A stretch of DNA of 64,000 bases, taken from the NCBI RefSeq assembly GCF_002706795.1, contig NZ_CP017705.1:4563501-4627500 (forward strand), given 5' to 3'. Each line of letters starts with the position of its first letter. Positions within the stretch are counted from its first letter, which is position 1. Position numbers and translations under genes: made by a program. The notes under the pieces were generated by a model. That model was not told where the DNA came from. It worked only from the letters and a program-made list of their open reading frames with translations, and searched no databases. Shown here piece after piece: positions 17,588-26,101 of the stretch. This stretch comes from Brevibacillus laterosporus DSM 25. Lineage in GTDB: Bacteria > Bacillota > Bacilli > Brevibacillales > Brevibacillaceae.

Positions 17588-18652
17588 ATGAGCTTTAGCG
17601 ATAAATTATCTAGTATGATACATACGATACCAGCCATAGATCTGGTAGCAGCCGAACAGGCAAAAAAAGAACTGAAACGTTTGACCAAACCTGTTGGAAG
17701 TCTAGGCGTTTTAGAAGATATAGTTGTTCAGTTGGCTGGCATTACAGGACAAGCTAAGCCGCGGATCGAGCGAAAAGATGTCGTTGTTATGTGTGGCGAC
17801 CATGGTATTGTGGATGAGGGTGTAAGCGCCTTCCCTCAGGAAGTAACTCAACTTATGATGGTTAACTTTATTAATGCTGGAGCAGCAGTAAACGTGTTAG
17901 CTAGACAAGTTGGTGCTGAAGTAACGGTAGTTGACATTGGCTCTAAAGCATCGGAAGTACCTGAGAATGTCATAAATAGGAAAGTGAAAGCAGGAACAAA
18001 CAACTTTGCTAAAGGCCCAGCAATGAGCAGAGAAGAAGCTGCACAAGCGATCTTGGTGGGAATTGAAACAGCGCAGGAGCTGGCGAAAAAAGGCAGTAAT
18101 GTCATTGCTCTTGGTGAGATGGGAATCGGAAATACAACGCCTAGTGCAGCGATTACCAGTGTATTATTAGGCCGTCCGCTGGAAGATGGTTTGGTAGGAC
18201 GAGGTTCGGGTATAAATGACAAATCTCTTTTAATCAAACGTGAAGTAATTCAACGCGGTATTGAGGTAAATAAGCCTCAGGCAGACGATGCGTTGGATGT
18301 ACTTGCTAAGGTAGGTGGTTTAGAGATTGCCGGAATGGCTGGGGTAACGCTTGGTGCTGCTCTTTCTCGCATTCCTGTACTATTAGATGGAGTGATTGCT
18401 TCAGCGGCCGCATTGGTAGCTGCACGTCTTCAACCAGCAATTATTCCTTACCTCATGGCCACTCATTTATCAGTTGAACCTGCTCATCAATATATTCTGG
18501 AAGATTTAGGTATTCAACCATCCCTTCACTTAAACATGCGTTTAGGGGAAGGAACTGGTGCTACGCTATTTATGCCAATGATGGATTCAGCTTGTCGTGT
18601 ATTGCAAGAGATGGCTACCTACTCTGATCTAGGTCTACCTGATCCAGAGTAA
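17588..18652 (+). CDS. cobT: Nicotinate-nucleotide:dimethylbenzimidazole phosphoribosyltransferase
   Basis: 354 residues, standard length. It makes alpha-ribazole phosphate from dimethylbenzimidazole and NaMN, activating the lower ligand for cobalamin. Typical segments: KPVGSLGVLEDI, VVMCGDHGIVDEGVSAFPQEV, GEMGIGNTTPSAA, GRGSGIND, and the C-terminal LGEGTGATLFMP with the catalytic Glu. AGGAGG precedes the ATG. It is the first gene of a seven-gene operon with short spacings or overlaps, dedicated to the nucleotide loop and salvage of corrinoids. Confidence 0.96.
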   Translation: MSFSDKLSSMIHTIPAIDLVAAEQAKKELKRLTKPVGSLGVLEDIVVQLAGITGQAKPRIERKDVVVMCGDHGIVDEGVSAFPQEVTQLMMVNFINAGAAVNVLARQVGAEVTVVDIGSKASEVPENVINRKVKAGTNNFAKGPAMSREEAAQAILVGIETAQELAKKGSNVIALGEMGIGNTTPSAAITSVLLGRPLEDGLVGRGSGINDKSLLIKREVIQRGIEVNKPQADDALDVLAKVGGLEIAGMAGVTLGAALSRIPVLLDGVIASAAALVAARLQPAIIPYLMATHLSVEPAHQYILEDLGIQPSLHLNMRLGEGTGATLFMPMMDSACRVLQEMATYSDLGLPDPE

Positions 18653-18698
18653 CAAATAAACTGAGATTAGGTGAGGCAACAGGAAGAGGGGCATGATT

Positions 18699-19802
18699 AT
18701 GATAGAGCGTTTTGGACATGGTGGGGACATATGGACTGCTGCAGAGTCCTTTGGCCTAGAGGCGGATCGTATTCTTGATTATAGTTCAAATATTAATCCG
18801 TTTGGACCTCCTGAGCAGCTTTTTTCTATACTGAAACAAGCATTACCACAGGTCCTTAGATATCCTGATCCCACATGCCGTAATCTTCGCAAAGCAGTTG
18901 CAAACTCGCTTGGATCACATATTCAACCAGAAAATATCTTGGTAGGGAATGGAGCTGCTGAGTGCTTGCACTTGGCGGTTTCCGCTCTCAAGCCACAAAT
19001 CGTAGGGATTATTTGTCCCTCTTTCTCAGAATATGAAGCGATTGCAAGACAAGCTGACTGTGAGATTCGCATGCTATTTACGAAAAAAGAAGAGCAGTTT
19101 TTACCTGACGTCGAAGAGTTATGTGCCTTCGTGAAACAGGTGGATATGCTGTTCATTGGACATCCTAACAATCCAACCGGTAATTTTCTGCCACGTAACG
19201 AATTACAAAAGGTGGCTGAAGCTTGTAAACAACACAAAACCTATCTTTGTGTGGATGAAGCATTTCTGGACTTTGTGAATCAATCTGAGAAGCATTCTTT
19301 AGTAACTGATCTACATAAGCTTCCCCATGTGCTTTTATTTCGTTCTATGACTAAAATGTACGCGATTGCAGGGCTGCGGCTCGGTTACGTAATGGGGCAA
19401 GAGCAAGTGATCAGACGTCTAAAATCTAAACAGATATCTTGGAGTGTGAATCATTTAGCGCAAGTGGCAGGTGAATTCTTGCTTCAACAGCATGATTATG
19501 TGTTACGAACTCAGGAATATGTTACTACACAAAGAGCAAGCTTGCTGACATCTCTTGAAACACTGCCAGGCATCACAACTTTTAGGAGCGAAACCAATTA
19601 CTTATTAGTTCATGTAGATTCTACTCAATCTCAACTACTTCAAGAAGAGATGGCTAAAAGAGGCATCTTAATTCGAAATTGTAGTATGTATCCAGGTTTA
19701 GGTGAAGGATATATACGACTTGCGATAAAAACAAAAGAAGAGAACGAACGAATGGTAAGCGTGTTCCGTGAATCCCTACAAATCCTGTCAACTAGGAGAT
19801 AA
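18699..19802 (+). CDS. cobD: L-threonine-O-3-phosphate decarboxylase (histidinol-phosphate aminotransferase fold)
   Basis: 367 residues from ATG 18699; ATG 18693 is only 1-2 bases from GAGGGG and less likely. A PLP enzyme of fold type I: starts ERFGHGGDIWTAA (family hallmark), then LDYSSNINPFGPP, GNGAAE, HPNNPTGN, DEAFLDF and the Schiff-base lysine in RSMTKMYAIAGLRLGY. It makes (R)-1-amino-2-propanol phosphate, the linker attached by CbiB at the end of this operon. This is cobD in the Salmonella sense (cobC in Pseudomonas). Confidence 0.93.
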   Translation: MIERFGHGGDIWTAAESFGLEADRILDYSSNINPFGPPEQLFSILKQALPQVLRYPDPTCRNLRKAVANSLGSHIQPENILVGNGAAECLHLAVSALKPQIVGIICPSFSEYEAIARQADCEIRMLFTKKEEQFLPDVEELCAFVKQVDMLFIGHPNNPTGNFLPRNELQKVAEACKQHKTYLCVDEAFLDFVNQSEKHSLVTDLHKLPHVLLFRSMTKMYAIAGLRLGYVMGQEQVIRRLKSKQISWSVNHLAQVAGEFLLQQHDYVLRTQEYVTTQRASLLTSLETLPGITTFRSETNYLLVHVDSTQSQLLQEEMAKRGILIRNCSMYPGLGEGYIRLAIKTKEENERMVSVFRESLQILSTRR

Positions 19803-19818
19803 AAGGAGAGAAGGTATC

Positions 19819-20415
19819 ATGAAGATCATTCTTATTACAGGTGGCGTTCGATCGGGGAAAAGTGCTTTTGCCGAAAAGCTAGCGGAACAACAGAAGCAGG
19901 AACATGGCGGCGCTTTAGTGTATCTTGCAACAGGGCAAGCTTGGGATGAAGAAATGCAAAATCGGATTCATTTACACAGAGAACGAAGAGAGAATAATTG
20001 GGAGACGGTGGAAGAGCCATATCAATTACAGATGGCGATCCAAGCTATGGTCGAATTCGATAAGCGTGAAGGATATTCTGAGTCACCGATTATTTTATTG
20101 GATACATTCTCAGGCTGGATTGCGAACTTATTAATGCAGCTGCCTGAAGATCAACTAAGTAATTCCGCTGTCCGTCAAGCTTGTCAACAACAAATAATCT
20201 CTTGTGTATCTGCTATGCGTTCCTTAGATCGGACATGGATAGTGGTAAGTGATGAGGTTGGACTAGGTGGAGTAGCGCTATCTAAGTTGGGCAGAGCATT
20301 TCAGGATATTACTGGTTTTGCTAATCAGATAGTAGCACAATATGCTGACGAAGTATATGTAGTGGTGGCTGGTATCCCGATGAAGATTAAAGGGAGCGAG
20401 GCGAGTGATAAATGA
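19819..20415 (+). CDS. cobU: Adenosylcobinamide kinase / adenosylcobinamide-phosphate guanylyltransferase
   Basis: 198 residues from ATG 19819 (AAAGGAGAGAAGG upstream; an in-frame start at 19768 lies inside cobD). P-loop GGVRSGKS at residues 8-15, then YLATGQAWDEEMQNRIHLHRERR with the guanylylated His, and SDEVGLGGVA. It phosphorylates adenosylcobinamide and then adds GMP, giving adenosylcobinamide-GDP for CobS. Its end overlaps the cobS start by four bases (ATGA). Confidence 0.95.
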   Translation: MKIILITGGVRSGKSAFAEKLAEQQKQEHGGALVYLATGQAWDEEMQNRIHLHRERRENNWETVEEPYQLQMAIQAMVEFDKREGYSESPIILLDTFSGWIANLLMQLPEDQLSNSAVRQACQQQIISCVSAMRSLDRTWIVVSDEVGLGGVALSKLGRAFQDITGFANQIVAQYADEVYVVVAGIPMKIKGSEASDK

Positions 20416-21182
20416 ATGCGTTTTGGAGCGCACTAACCTTTCTTACGCGCATTCCGGTACGCTTTCAAGCAACAGAGCAAGATTGGTATCATAGCGTAAA
20501 ACATTATCCCTATGTGGGGATGGTTATCGGAATCTTTTTAGCGGGAATCGCAGGGATTACCCAGTGGCTGTTTCCAGATGTCTTACATTCCCTTGCAGTG
20601 GTTGCATTTTGGGTTTATATAACTGGCGGCCTGCATTTAGATGGTTGGATGGATACCGCTGATGGACTCGGATCTGCTCGTTCACGTGAACGCATGCTAG
20701 AAATCATGAAGGATAGTCGAGTCGGAGCAATGGGTGTACTTGCTTGTTTTCTCTTATTAGCGGTAAAGGTGGTATCATTGTATTGGATTACGACTAACTT
20801 ACCTTTACTATCAGTCAGTTACGTATTGATTATTATCCCGTTTGCAGCTCGCGTTTCCTTACTGGGATGCATTTATTTTTGGCCTTATGTGCATAAAGGG
20901 AAGGGAATGGCTTCTGGTTTTAGGGAGCATCTGCATATGAAGCACATTATCATTTCAATTGTTATCTCAAGCCTTGTCGCTTTCTTATTAGTTGGATACC
21001 AATTAGCGATCATTTTTTTCGTACTTACGACGGTCACGCATTATCTGTTTAATCGAATGATTGTCAAACAGCTGGGCGGCTTAACGGGCGATACCTATGG
21101 GGCACAAATTGAATGTATTGAGATGGTATTGCTTCTTGGGGCGGTCAGCTACCTACATCACGGAGGTTTGATCGGATGGTAA
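20412..21182 (+). CDS. cobS: Adenosylcobinamide-GDP ribazoletransferase (cobalamin synthase)
   Basis: 256 residues, integral membrane protein with about six hydrophobic segments. The family metal-binding motif is at about residues 73-100: LHLDGWMDTADGLGSARSRE, then MLEIMKDSRVGAMG. The C-terminal LGGLTGDTYGAQIE is also diagnostic. It joins adenosylcobinamide-GDP with alpha-ribazole (phosphate) to make adenosylcobalamin (phosphate). The start overlaps cobU and the end overlaps cobC, implying translational coupling. Confidence 0.96.
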   Translation: MNAFWSALTFLTRIPVRFQATEQDWYHSVKHYPYVGMVIGIFLAGIAGITQWLFPDVLHSLAVVAFWVYITGGLHLDGWMDTADGLGSARSRERMLEIMKDSRVGAMGVLACFLLLAVKVVSLYWITTNLPLLSVSYVLIIIPFAARVSLLGCIYFWPYVHKGKGMASGFREHLHMKHIIISIVISSLVAFLLVGYQLAIIFFVLTTVTHYLFNRMIVKQLGGLTGDTYGAQIECIEMVLLLGAVSYLHHGGLIGW

Positions 21183-21796
21183 AAGTTATTTGGTTACGAC
21201 ATGCTATAACAGCCGAAAATCTGGCTAAACAATATATTGGGCACTATGATGTTCCTTTATCGAACAAAGGAGTAGAACAGGCCCAGCAGGTCGCAAAATT
21301 CTTAGCTAATCAGCCCCTTACAGCAATCTTTACAAGTGATTTAATGCGAGCTAAGGAAACGGCGGCTATTGTGTCAGAATACCATCCAAATCTTCCTGTG
21401 CAGACCAGTAGTGACTTACGTGAAGTGTTTTTTGGTGAGTGGGAAGGGTTGACGTACCAAGAGATTGAGCGAATAGATCGGAAACGAATTTATCAATTTT
21501 ACGATGATCCGTGGAATGTAGCCCCTCCTGGTGGGGAAAAATTACTAGAATTACAAAAACGGCTAGAGCGATTCGTGAACCAAGAAATCAGTCTTTACTG
21601 CAAGAAGACAAAGGGTTATTCGAGTGACCCCAATCCTATTTTATTGGTGGTTACTCATGGTGGAATGCTACGCTTGGTTTCTGCTCTTTTATTAGAAAAT
21701 GATCCAGGTCGTTATTTTGATTCATCCATTGGGCATGGGCAATTTCTGATTACGTGTTGTAGGGAAGACGGAGAGTGGGAAACATGCAATTTATAG
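21176..21796 (+). CDS. cobC: Alpha-ribazole phosphatase (histidine phosphatase family)
   Basis: 206 residues. Histidine-phosphatase signature LRHAITAEN near the start (His9 is the phospho-acceptor), FTSDLMRAKETAAI, the general acid in REVFFGEWEGLTY, and the second His in VVTHGGMLRL. It removes phosphate from alpha-ribazole phosphate or from adenosylcobalamin phosphate, the last step of the loop pathway. Operon position makes this substrate much more likely than a general phosphoglycerate mutase role. It overlaps cobS by 7 bases and cbiZ by 13. Confidence 0.88.
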   Translation: MVKVIWLRHAITAENLAKQYIGHYDVPLSNKGVEQAQQVAKFLANQPLTAIFTSDLMRAKETAAIVSEYHPNLPVQTSSDLREVFFGEWEGLTYQEIERIDRKRIYQFYDDPWNVAPPGGEKLLELQKRLERFVNQEISLYCKKTKGYSSDPNPILLVVTHGGMLRLVSALLLENDPGRYFDSSIGHGQFLITCCREDGEWETCNL

Positions 21797-22479
21797 AAGA
21801 TTGGTATTTAGATGTAAACAAAGAACGTGTGCTTATTAGTTATCCTAAAGGGTTTCGTGCTTGCTCTAGTGCTGTTTTTGGTGGTGGAATTAGCGAGGCG
21901 AAGTGGATATTAAACCAGTATGTGGGAAAGGGCTACTTATCAGATAATCCTCAGGAAGATATCAGAGAGTTTGTCCTGCAAAATCAAGCAATACCTGAGC
22001 AAACAATAGGATTGTTGACAGCAGCCTGTGTGGAGGATTTAGGGATTTCTACATTAAAAGGAGACGAATTTGAACTCTGTGCAGTTGTGACCACTGGCAT
22101 TGGTAATGCGGTTCGAGCAGGTACCGTAGAACAGCGCTATAATGCCTATGCAGCTGGTACGATTAATACCGTCGTATTCATTGATGGAAATCTGACAGAC
22201 GGGGCTCTAATAAATGCTGTCATTACGGCAACAGAAGCTAAAACGATTGCGTTAGCAGAAATGGGAATTAGCGATGGAGAGGGAAGATGTGCAACAGGAA
22301 CTACTACTGATGCCATTGTAGTGGCGGCTACTTGTAACCAATCACGTTATCAGTCCGTCCATCCTTATGCTGGAACTGCTACGAACTTGGGCCATGCAAT
22401 TGCTTGTGCAGTACGCGATGCTACTCGCATGGCGCTTACCCATGAGCAAAATCGAAAAGAGCGTAGGAGTGCAGAATAA
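21784..22479 (+). CDS. cbiZ: Adenosylcobinamide amidohydrolase, corrinoid remodelling
   Basis: 231 residues from ATG 21784 (GGAGAGTGGG upstream; GTG 21775 lies within that site). CbiZ signatures: RACSSAVFGGG, LTAACVEDLGIS, CAVVTTGIGNAVRAG, GTINTVVFIDGNLTDGALINAVITATEAKT, and CATGTTTDAIVVA. It cleaves the aminopropanol side chain of pseudocobalamin or cobinamide to adenosylcobyric acid, letting the cell discard a foreign lower ligand. With cbiB next to it, the pair forms a remodelling route for imported corrinoids. It was best characterised in archaea and Rhodobacter and is scattered among Bacilli. Confidence 0.92.
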   Translation: MQFIEDWYLDVNKERVLISYPKGFRACSSAVFGGGISEAKWILNQYVGKGYLSDNPQEDIREFVLQNQAIPEQTIGLLTAACVEDLGISTLKGDEFELCAVVTTGIGNAVRAGTVEQRYNAYAAGTINTVVFIDGNLTDGALINAVITATEAKTIALAEMGISDGEGRCATGTTTDAIVVAATCNQSRYQSVHPYAGTATNLGHAIACAVRDATRMALTHEQNRKERRSAE

Positions 22480-22481
22480 TT

Positions 22482-23468
22482 ATGGAAATAATGCTAGGAA
22501 CTAGCTTGTTATGTGCCTATCTATTGGATCTTATTATTGGTGATCCACGTTGGATTCCACACCCGGTGATTGGCATGGGAAAAGTGATTACATGGCTGGA
22601 TCGTCATATTCGACCGATATATCAGACACTTGTTAGCCGCGGGCGTTCGGCTGTACTCTCAGGTCGTTTGTTAGGTCTTTTATTTCCAGTGGTATTAGTC
22701 AGTTTGGCTTTTTTGGTTCCATATTTTTTATTGAAGGGGCTAGCTAGCATTCATCCATGGCTTGCTTTCACAGCTGAGGTTGTATTGATTGCTACCACAA
22801 TTGCTACAAAAGGACTTGCTCAAGCTGGACAAAAAATATATGCGGCTTTACAGAAGGGCGATCTAGGGGAAGCTCGCTTTCAATTGTCGATGGTAGTTGG
22901 ACGTGATACAGAACAGCTGGATGAGAAGGAAATTTCACGTGGCACTGTGGAAACAGTAGCAGAAAACATTGTGGATGCAGTTACTTCTCCTTTATTTTTT
23001 GCCATGCTAGGTGGAGCACCGCTTGCTATGGCCTATCGGGCGGTTAATACGTTAGATTCAATGGTAGGCTATAAAAATGAGAAGTACTTACACCTTGGCT
23101 GGGCTTCCGCACGTTTAGATGATCTCTGTAACTATCTTCCCGCACGAATCACCTTTGTTTTTCTGATTCTAGCATCGTTCTTTTTGGGAAAAGATTGGCG
23201 GGATGCCTGGAAAGCAGGAATTCGTGATGCAAGTAAGCATCCAAGTCCAAACAGTGGGTGGAGTGAAGCGGCTGTTGCTGGTGCCCTACACATTCAATTA
23301 GGAGGAACCAATACCTATCAAGGGGTGGTTTCTCACCGTGCTCTCATGGGGATACCAAAGACCGAGCTTCATGCTGTGCACATTAAACAAACCATACAGC
23401 TTCTATATGCAACCACTTTTTGCTATACCTTATGCGCTTTCATTTTAAGAGGGTTGCTTTTATACTAA
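22482..23468 (+). CDS. cbiB: Adenosylcobinamide-phosphate synthase
   Basis: 328 residues, membrane protein. Typical segments: LLDLIIGDPRWIPHPVIGMGK at the start, RDTEQLDEKEISRGTVETVAENIVDAVTSPLFFA, AYRAVNTLDSMVGYKNEKY, HPSPNSGWSEAAVAGAL. It attaches aminopropanol phosphate (from CobD) to adenosylcobyric acid. It is the last gene of the operon, 2 bases after cbiZ. No cbi/cob genes for ring synthesis and no adenosyltransferase are in this window, so the locus serves salvage. Confidence 0.95.
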   Translation: MEIMLGTSLLCAYLLDLIIGDPRWIPHPVIGMGKVITWLDRHIRPIYQTLVSRGRSAVLSGRLLGLLFPVVLVSLAFLVPYFLLKGLASIHPWLAFTAEVVLIATTIATKGLAQAGQKIYAALQKGDLGEARFQLSMVVGRDTEQLDEKEISRGTVETVAENIVDAVTSPLFFAMLGGAPLAMAYRAVNTLDSMVGYKNEKYLHLGWASARLDDLCNYLPARITFVFLILASFFLGKDWRDAWKAGIRDASKHPSPNSGWSEAAVAGALHIQLGGTNTYQGVVSHRALMGIPKTELHAVHIKQTIQLLYATTFCYTLCAFILRGLLLY

Positions 23469-23608
23469 AAGAAGGAACGGTCCGAATAAGGCTGGAGTTT
23501 GTATGATTTTGACTCGAAAACGGCAGGATTTTTTGTTGTTACGTCGAAATACAATAAAAGAAATGCTAGACTATCGTGTCATCCGAGATTGATGGGGGTT
23601 CTAAACCT

Positions 23609-24442
23609 ATGAGCGAAATTAAAAACATAAAAGCTCGCATACCCAAAAAAGTACTAAACCGTCTCGTCACAATTTTAAATCCGTATGAGCAAGTTGTTGA
23701 CGAATTAAAGCTAAAGGTAAAAGGAATAAAATACGGGTTTCTAAAAGGTGGACGCTATTCTCCGATTGAATTTGTAGTCGGGCGAGTCAAGAAAACAGAT
23801 AGTCTATTACGAAAAGCTCTTCTTAGAGGCATTGATTTTGCTCAAGATGATTGGGAAAATAGATTGTGTGAAGAAATTACCGACATTGCTGGTATCCGTG
23901 TTGTTTGCCGCTATATTGATGATGTCCGGGAAGTGCAGAATCTGCTGATGGAACGGGAAGACTTTGTGGTACATGACGTTAAAGATTATATTACCAATCC
24001 AAAAGAATCTGGCTATCGTAGCATTCATATGATTGGGGATTATACGGTGTACCATGGAAGTGAAAAGAAAATCTTGCCTTGTGAAGTACAAATCCGGACG
24101 TTAGGCATGAATTTTTGGGCAACCAATGAGCATGAATTGCGTTATAAATATGACGGAAATATTCCTTCAGACGTATTAGAACAGCTGCATATTGCTTCGA
24201 CTGTCACCAATCAATTAGATGAGTTGATGAACAGTTTACGTCAGGAAATTATGACGCCACCAGATCTTGACACTGATATGGAAGAAAGATTGGAAGAAAT
24301 CTTCTCACTTTATGTCAAACAAGATTTTGAATCTGCTGAAGCGCTATACAAGGAACACTTTATTGGGTATGAAGAAGCTTTTCTGGATAATCCAAAATTC
24401 CGTATGATTAATGAACTGTTAAGTAAACGGTTTGGAAAATAA
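23609..24442 (+). CDS. Small alarmone synthetase, (p)ppGpp synthetase without hydrolase domain
   Basis: 277 residues from ATG 23609, with GGGGG upstream; a GTG at 23576 is open but has no ribosome site. The RelA/SpoT synthetase domain spans about residues 35-180: GRYSPIEFVVGRVK, ITDIAGIRVVCRYIDDV, NPKESGYRSIHM, and EVQIRTLGMNFWATNEHELRYK with the catalytic Glu. There is no HD hydrolase, TGS or ACT domain, as in B. subtilis YjbM/YwaC (SasB/SasA), but the chain is somewhat longer, with a helical C-terminus. It makes ppGpp, pppGpp or pGpp under stress. Which of the two Bacillus types it matches is uncertain. Confidence 0.9.
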   Translation: MSEIKNIKARIPKKVLNRLVTILNPYEQVVDELKLKVKGIKYGFLKGGRYSPIEFVVGRVKKTDSLLRKALLRGIDFAQDDWENRLCEEITDIAGIRVVCRYIDDVREVQNLLMEREDFVVHDVKDYITNPKESGYRSIHMIGDYTVYHGSEKKILPCEVQIRTLGMNFWATNEHELRYKYDGNIPSDVLEQLHIASTVTNQLDELMNSLRQEIMTPPDLDTDMEERLEEIFSLYVKQDFESAEALYKEHFIGYEEAFLDNPKFRMINELLSKRFGK

Positions 24443-24458
24443 CTGATGTATAACAAAG

Positions 24459-24490
24459 AATAGCCTCAGTCTACGTGACGAGGCTATTTT
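24459..24490. terminator. Bidirectional terminator
   Basis: AATAGCCTC / GAGGCTATT stem with a 12-nt loop between convergent genes, T-rich on the plus strand. Confidence 0.7.
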
Positions 24491-24534
24491 ACTATCAACA
24501 TAGTAGGAATTAGATTCCTTCATATAAGATTCGG

Positions 24535-25914
24535 TTAGACGAGCCGTGCAGGATTTAATAACTCGTTGATTTCTATTGTCGTCAATTCGGTGTCTCTCGC
24601 AACGATTTCTCTGACTGTTTTTTTCTCCTGATAAGCAGTCTTAGCAAGTTTGGCGGCTTTCTCATAGCCAATTACGGGATTAAGAGATGTAGCAAGTGCA
24701 GTACTTTGCTCAACATAGTACTGACAACGCTCTGCATCAGCTTGGAGCCCTTCTATACATTTTTCACGGAATACTTCCATAGCATTTGTCAAAATATGAA
24801 TGGAATGTAACAGGTTATAAGCGATAACGGGCATCATAACATTAATCTCCAATTGAGCACCCATCGTAGCCGCAGTGATTGTGGCATCATTGCCGATGAC
24901 TTGCGCACAAACCATGTACATCATCTCAGCCATCACAGGATTTACTTTTCCTGGCATGATGGATGACCCAGGCTGAACAGCGGGAAGTATCAGCTCGCCA
25001 AGTCCAGTGCGTGGCCCTGAACCAAGTAAGCGTAGGTCGCTTGATATTTTTAATAGGTGAATCGCTAGCTCCTTTACAGCATGGCTTGCTTGAATAGCAC
25101 CCATGGTATTTTGCATAAAAGCGAAACGATCACGAGGTTGCTTAAAAGGTTGGTCTGTTCGAAGTATAATCTCACGTAATGTTCGTTCTGCGTACTCAGG
25201 ATGAGCGTTAATTCCAGTACCTACCGCGTTACCCCCAATACCCATCACGTATAACTCCAAGAGAGCATGCCGAATACTTTTTTCAGCCGATACTAGGGAC
25301 GCTGCATAGCCTCCGAATTCTTGTCCCAGCCGGATGGGAACGGCGTCTTGTAAATGGGTTCTTCCTGATTTGATGATAGGATCAAATTGTTTGGATTTTT
25401 GTTTTAGGGCGTAGTGAAGTCGCTGAAGAGATGGTAGCAATTCTTTTTTTATCATTTCGACAGCACTAATATTAATCGCTACATGTATCGTATCATTGGT
25501 TGATTGAGCCATATTCACATGATCGTTGGGGTGGACAAGCGAAAAATCTCCTTTTTCACCACCTAATATTTCAATTGCGCGGTTTGCGATAACCTCATTT
25601 GCATTCATATTTTGAGAGGTACCCGCACCAGCTTGATAGGCATCTACTACGAATTGATCGTCCCATTTGCCATTAATCATTTCTTCTGCGGCTGTTACAA
25701 TAGCTCTAGCAATAGGTTCGGATAAATTGCCCACTTCCCTATTTGCAACAGCCGCAGAGGCTTTGATGATTCCTTGTGCTTTAATGAATGCTCGTGGTAA
25801 ACGAAGACCGCTAATGGGAAAGTTATGGATAGCGCGTGTGGTTTGTGCATCGTAATATACGGATCGAGGGATATACACCTCGCCTAACGTGTCTTTGCTG
25901 ATGCGTTCATCCAT
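24535..25914 (-). CDS. Class II fumarase / aspartase superfamily lyase
   Basis: 459 residues from the ATG at 25914, preceded by AAAGGGTG; an in-frame ATG at 25932 overlaps that site. Superfamily hallmarks: SGRTHLQDAVPIRLGQEFGGY, the mobile loop GSSIMPGKVNPVMAEMM with the catalytic Ser, and HPNDHVNMAQSTND. N-terminal DTLGEVYIPRSVYYDAQTTRAIHNF is as in aspartases and fumarases. The loop text PGKVNPV is intermediate (fumarases usually PGKVNPTQ, aspartases PAKVNPV), so fumarate hydratase versus aspartate ammonia-lyase cannot be settled here. It is transcribed alone. Confidence 0.85.
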   Translation of the reverse strand: MDERISKDTLGEVYIPRSVYYDAQTTRAIHNFPISGLRLPRAFIKAQGIIKASAAVANREVGNLSEPIARAIVTAAEEMINGKWDDQFVVDAYQAGAGTSQNMNANEVIANRAIEILGGEKGDFSLVHPNDHVNMAQSTNDTIHVAINISAVEMIKKELLPSLQRLHYALKQKSKQFDPIIKSGRTHLQDAVPIRLGQEFGGYAASLVSAEKSIRHALLELYVMGIGGNAVGTGINAHPEYAERTLREIILRTDQPFKQPRDRFAFMQNTMGAIQASHAVKELAIHLLKISSDLRLLGSGPRTGLGELILPAVQPGSSIMPGKVNPVMAEMMYMVCAQVIGNDATITAATMGAQLEINVMMPVIAYNLLHSIHILTNAMEVFREKCIEGLQADAERCQYYVEQSTALATSLNPVIGYEKAAKLAKTAYQEKKTVREIVARDTELTTIEINELLNPARLV

Positions 25915-26101
25915 CTGTAACACCCTTTCCATAAAAAAATTTTACGTAAATAATGACAAGCTATAAATACCGCTAATACAACATTTTTACCCATTTCCCC
26001 CAGCATTTAATCGACATAATGTCCAAATAGGCACTTGTTCAATGCCTTTTCCATTTGATAGAGTGGTGAGGTAACTTGTTCGTAGAAAGGATTTTACAAG
26101 C

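Noticed and set aside
17456..17588. Possible cobalamin riboswitch before cobT
   Set aside because: The space is only about 130 bases, partly used by a terminator, and no B12-box could be read.
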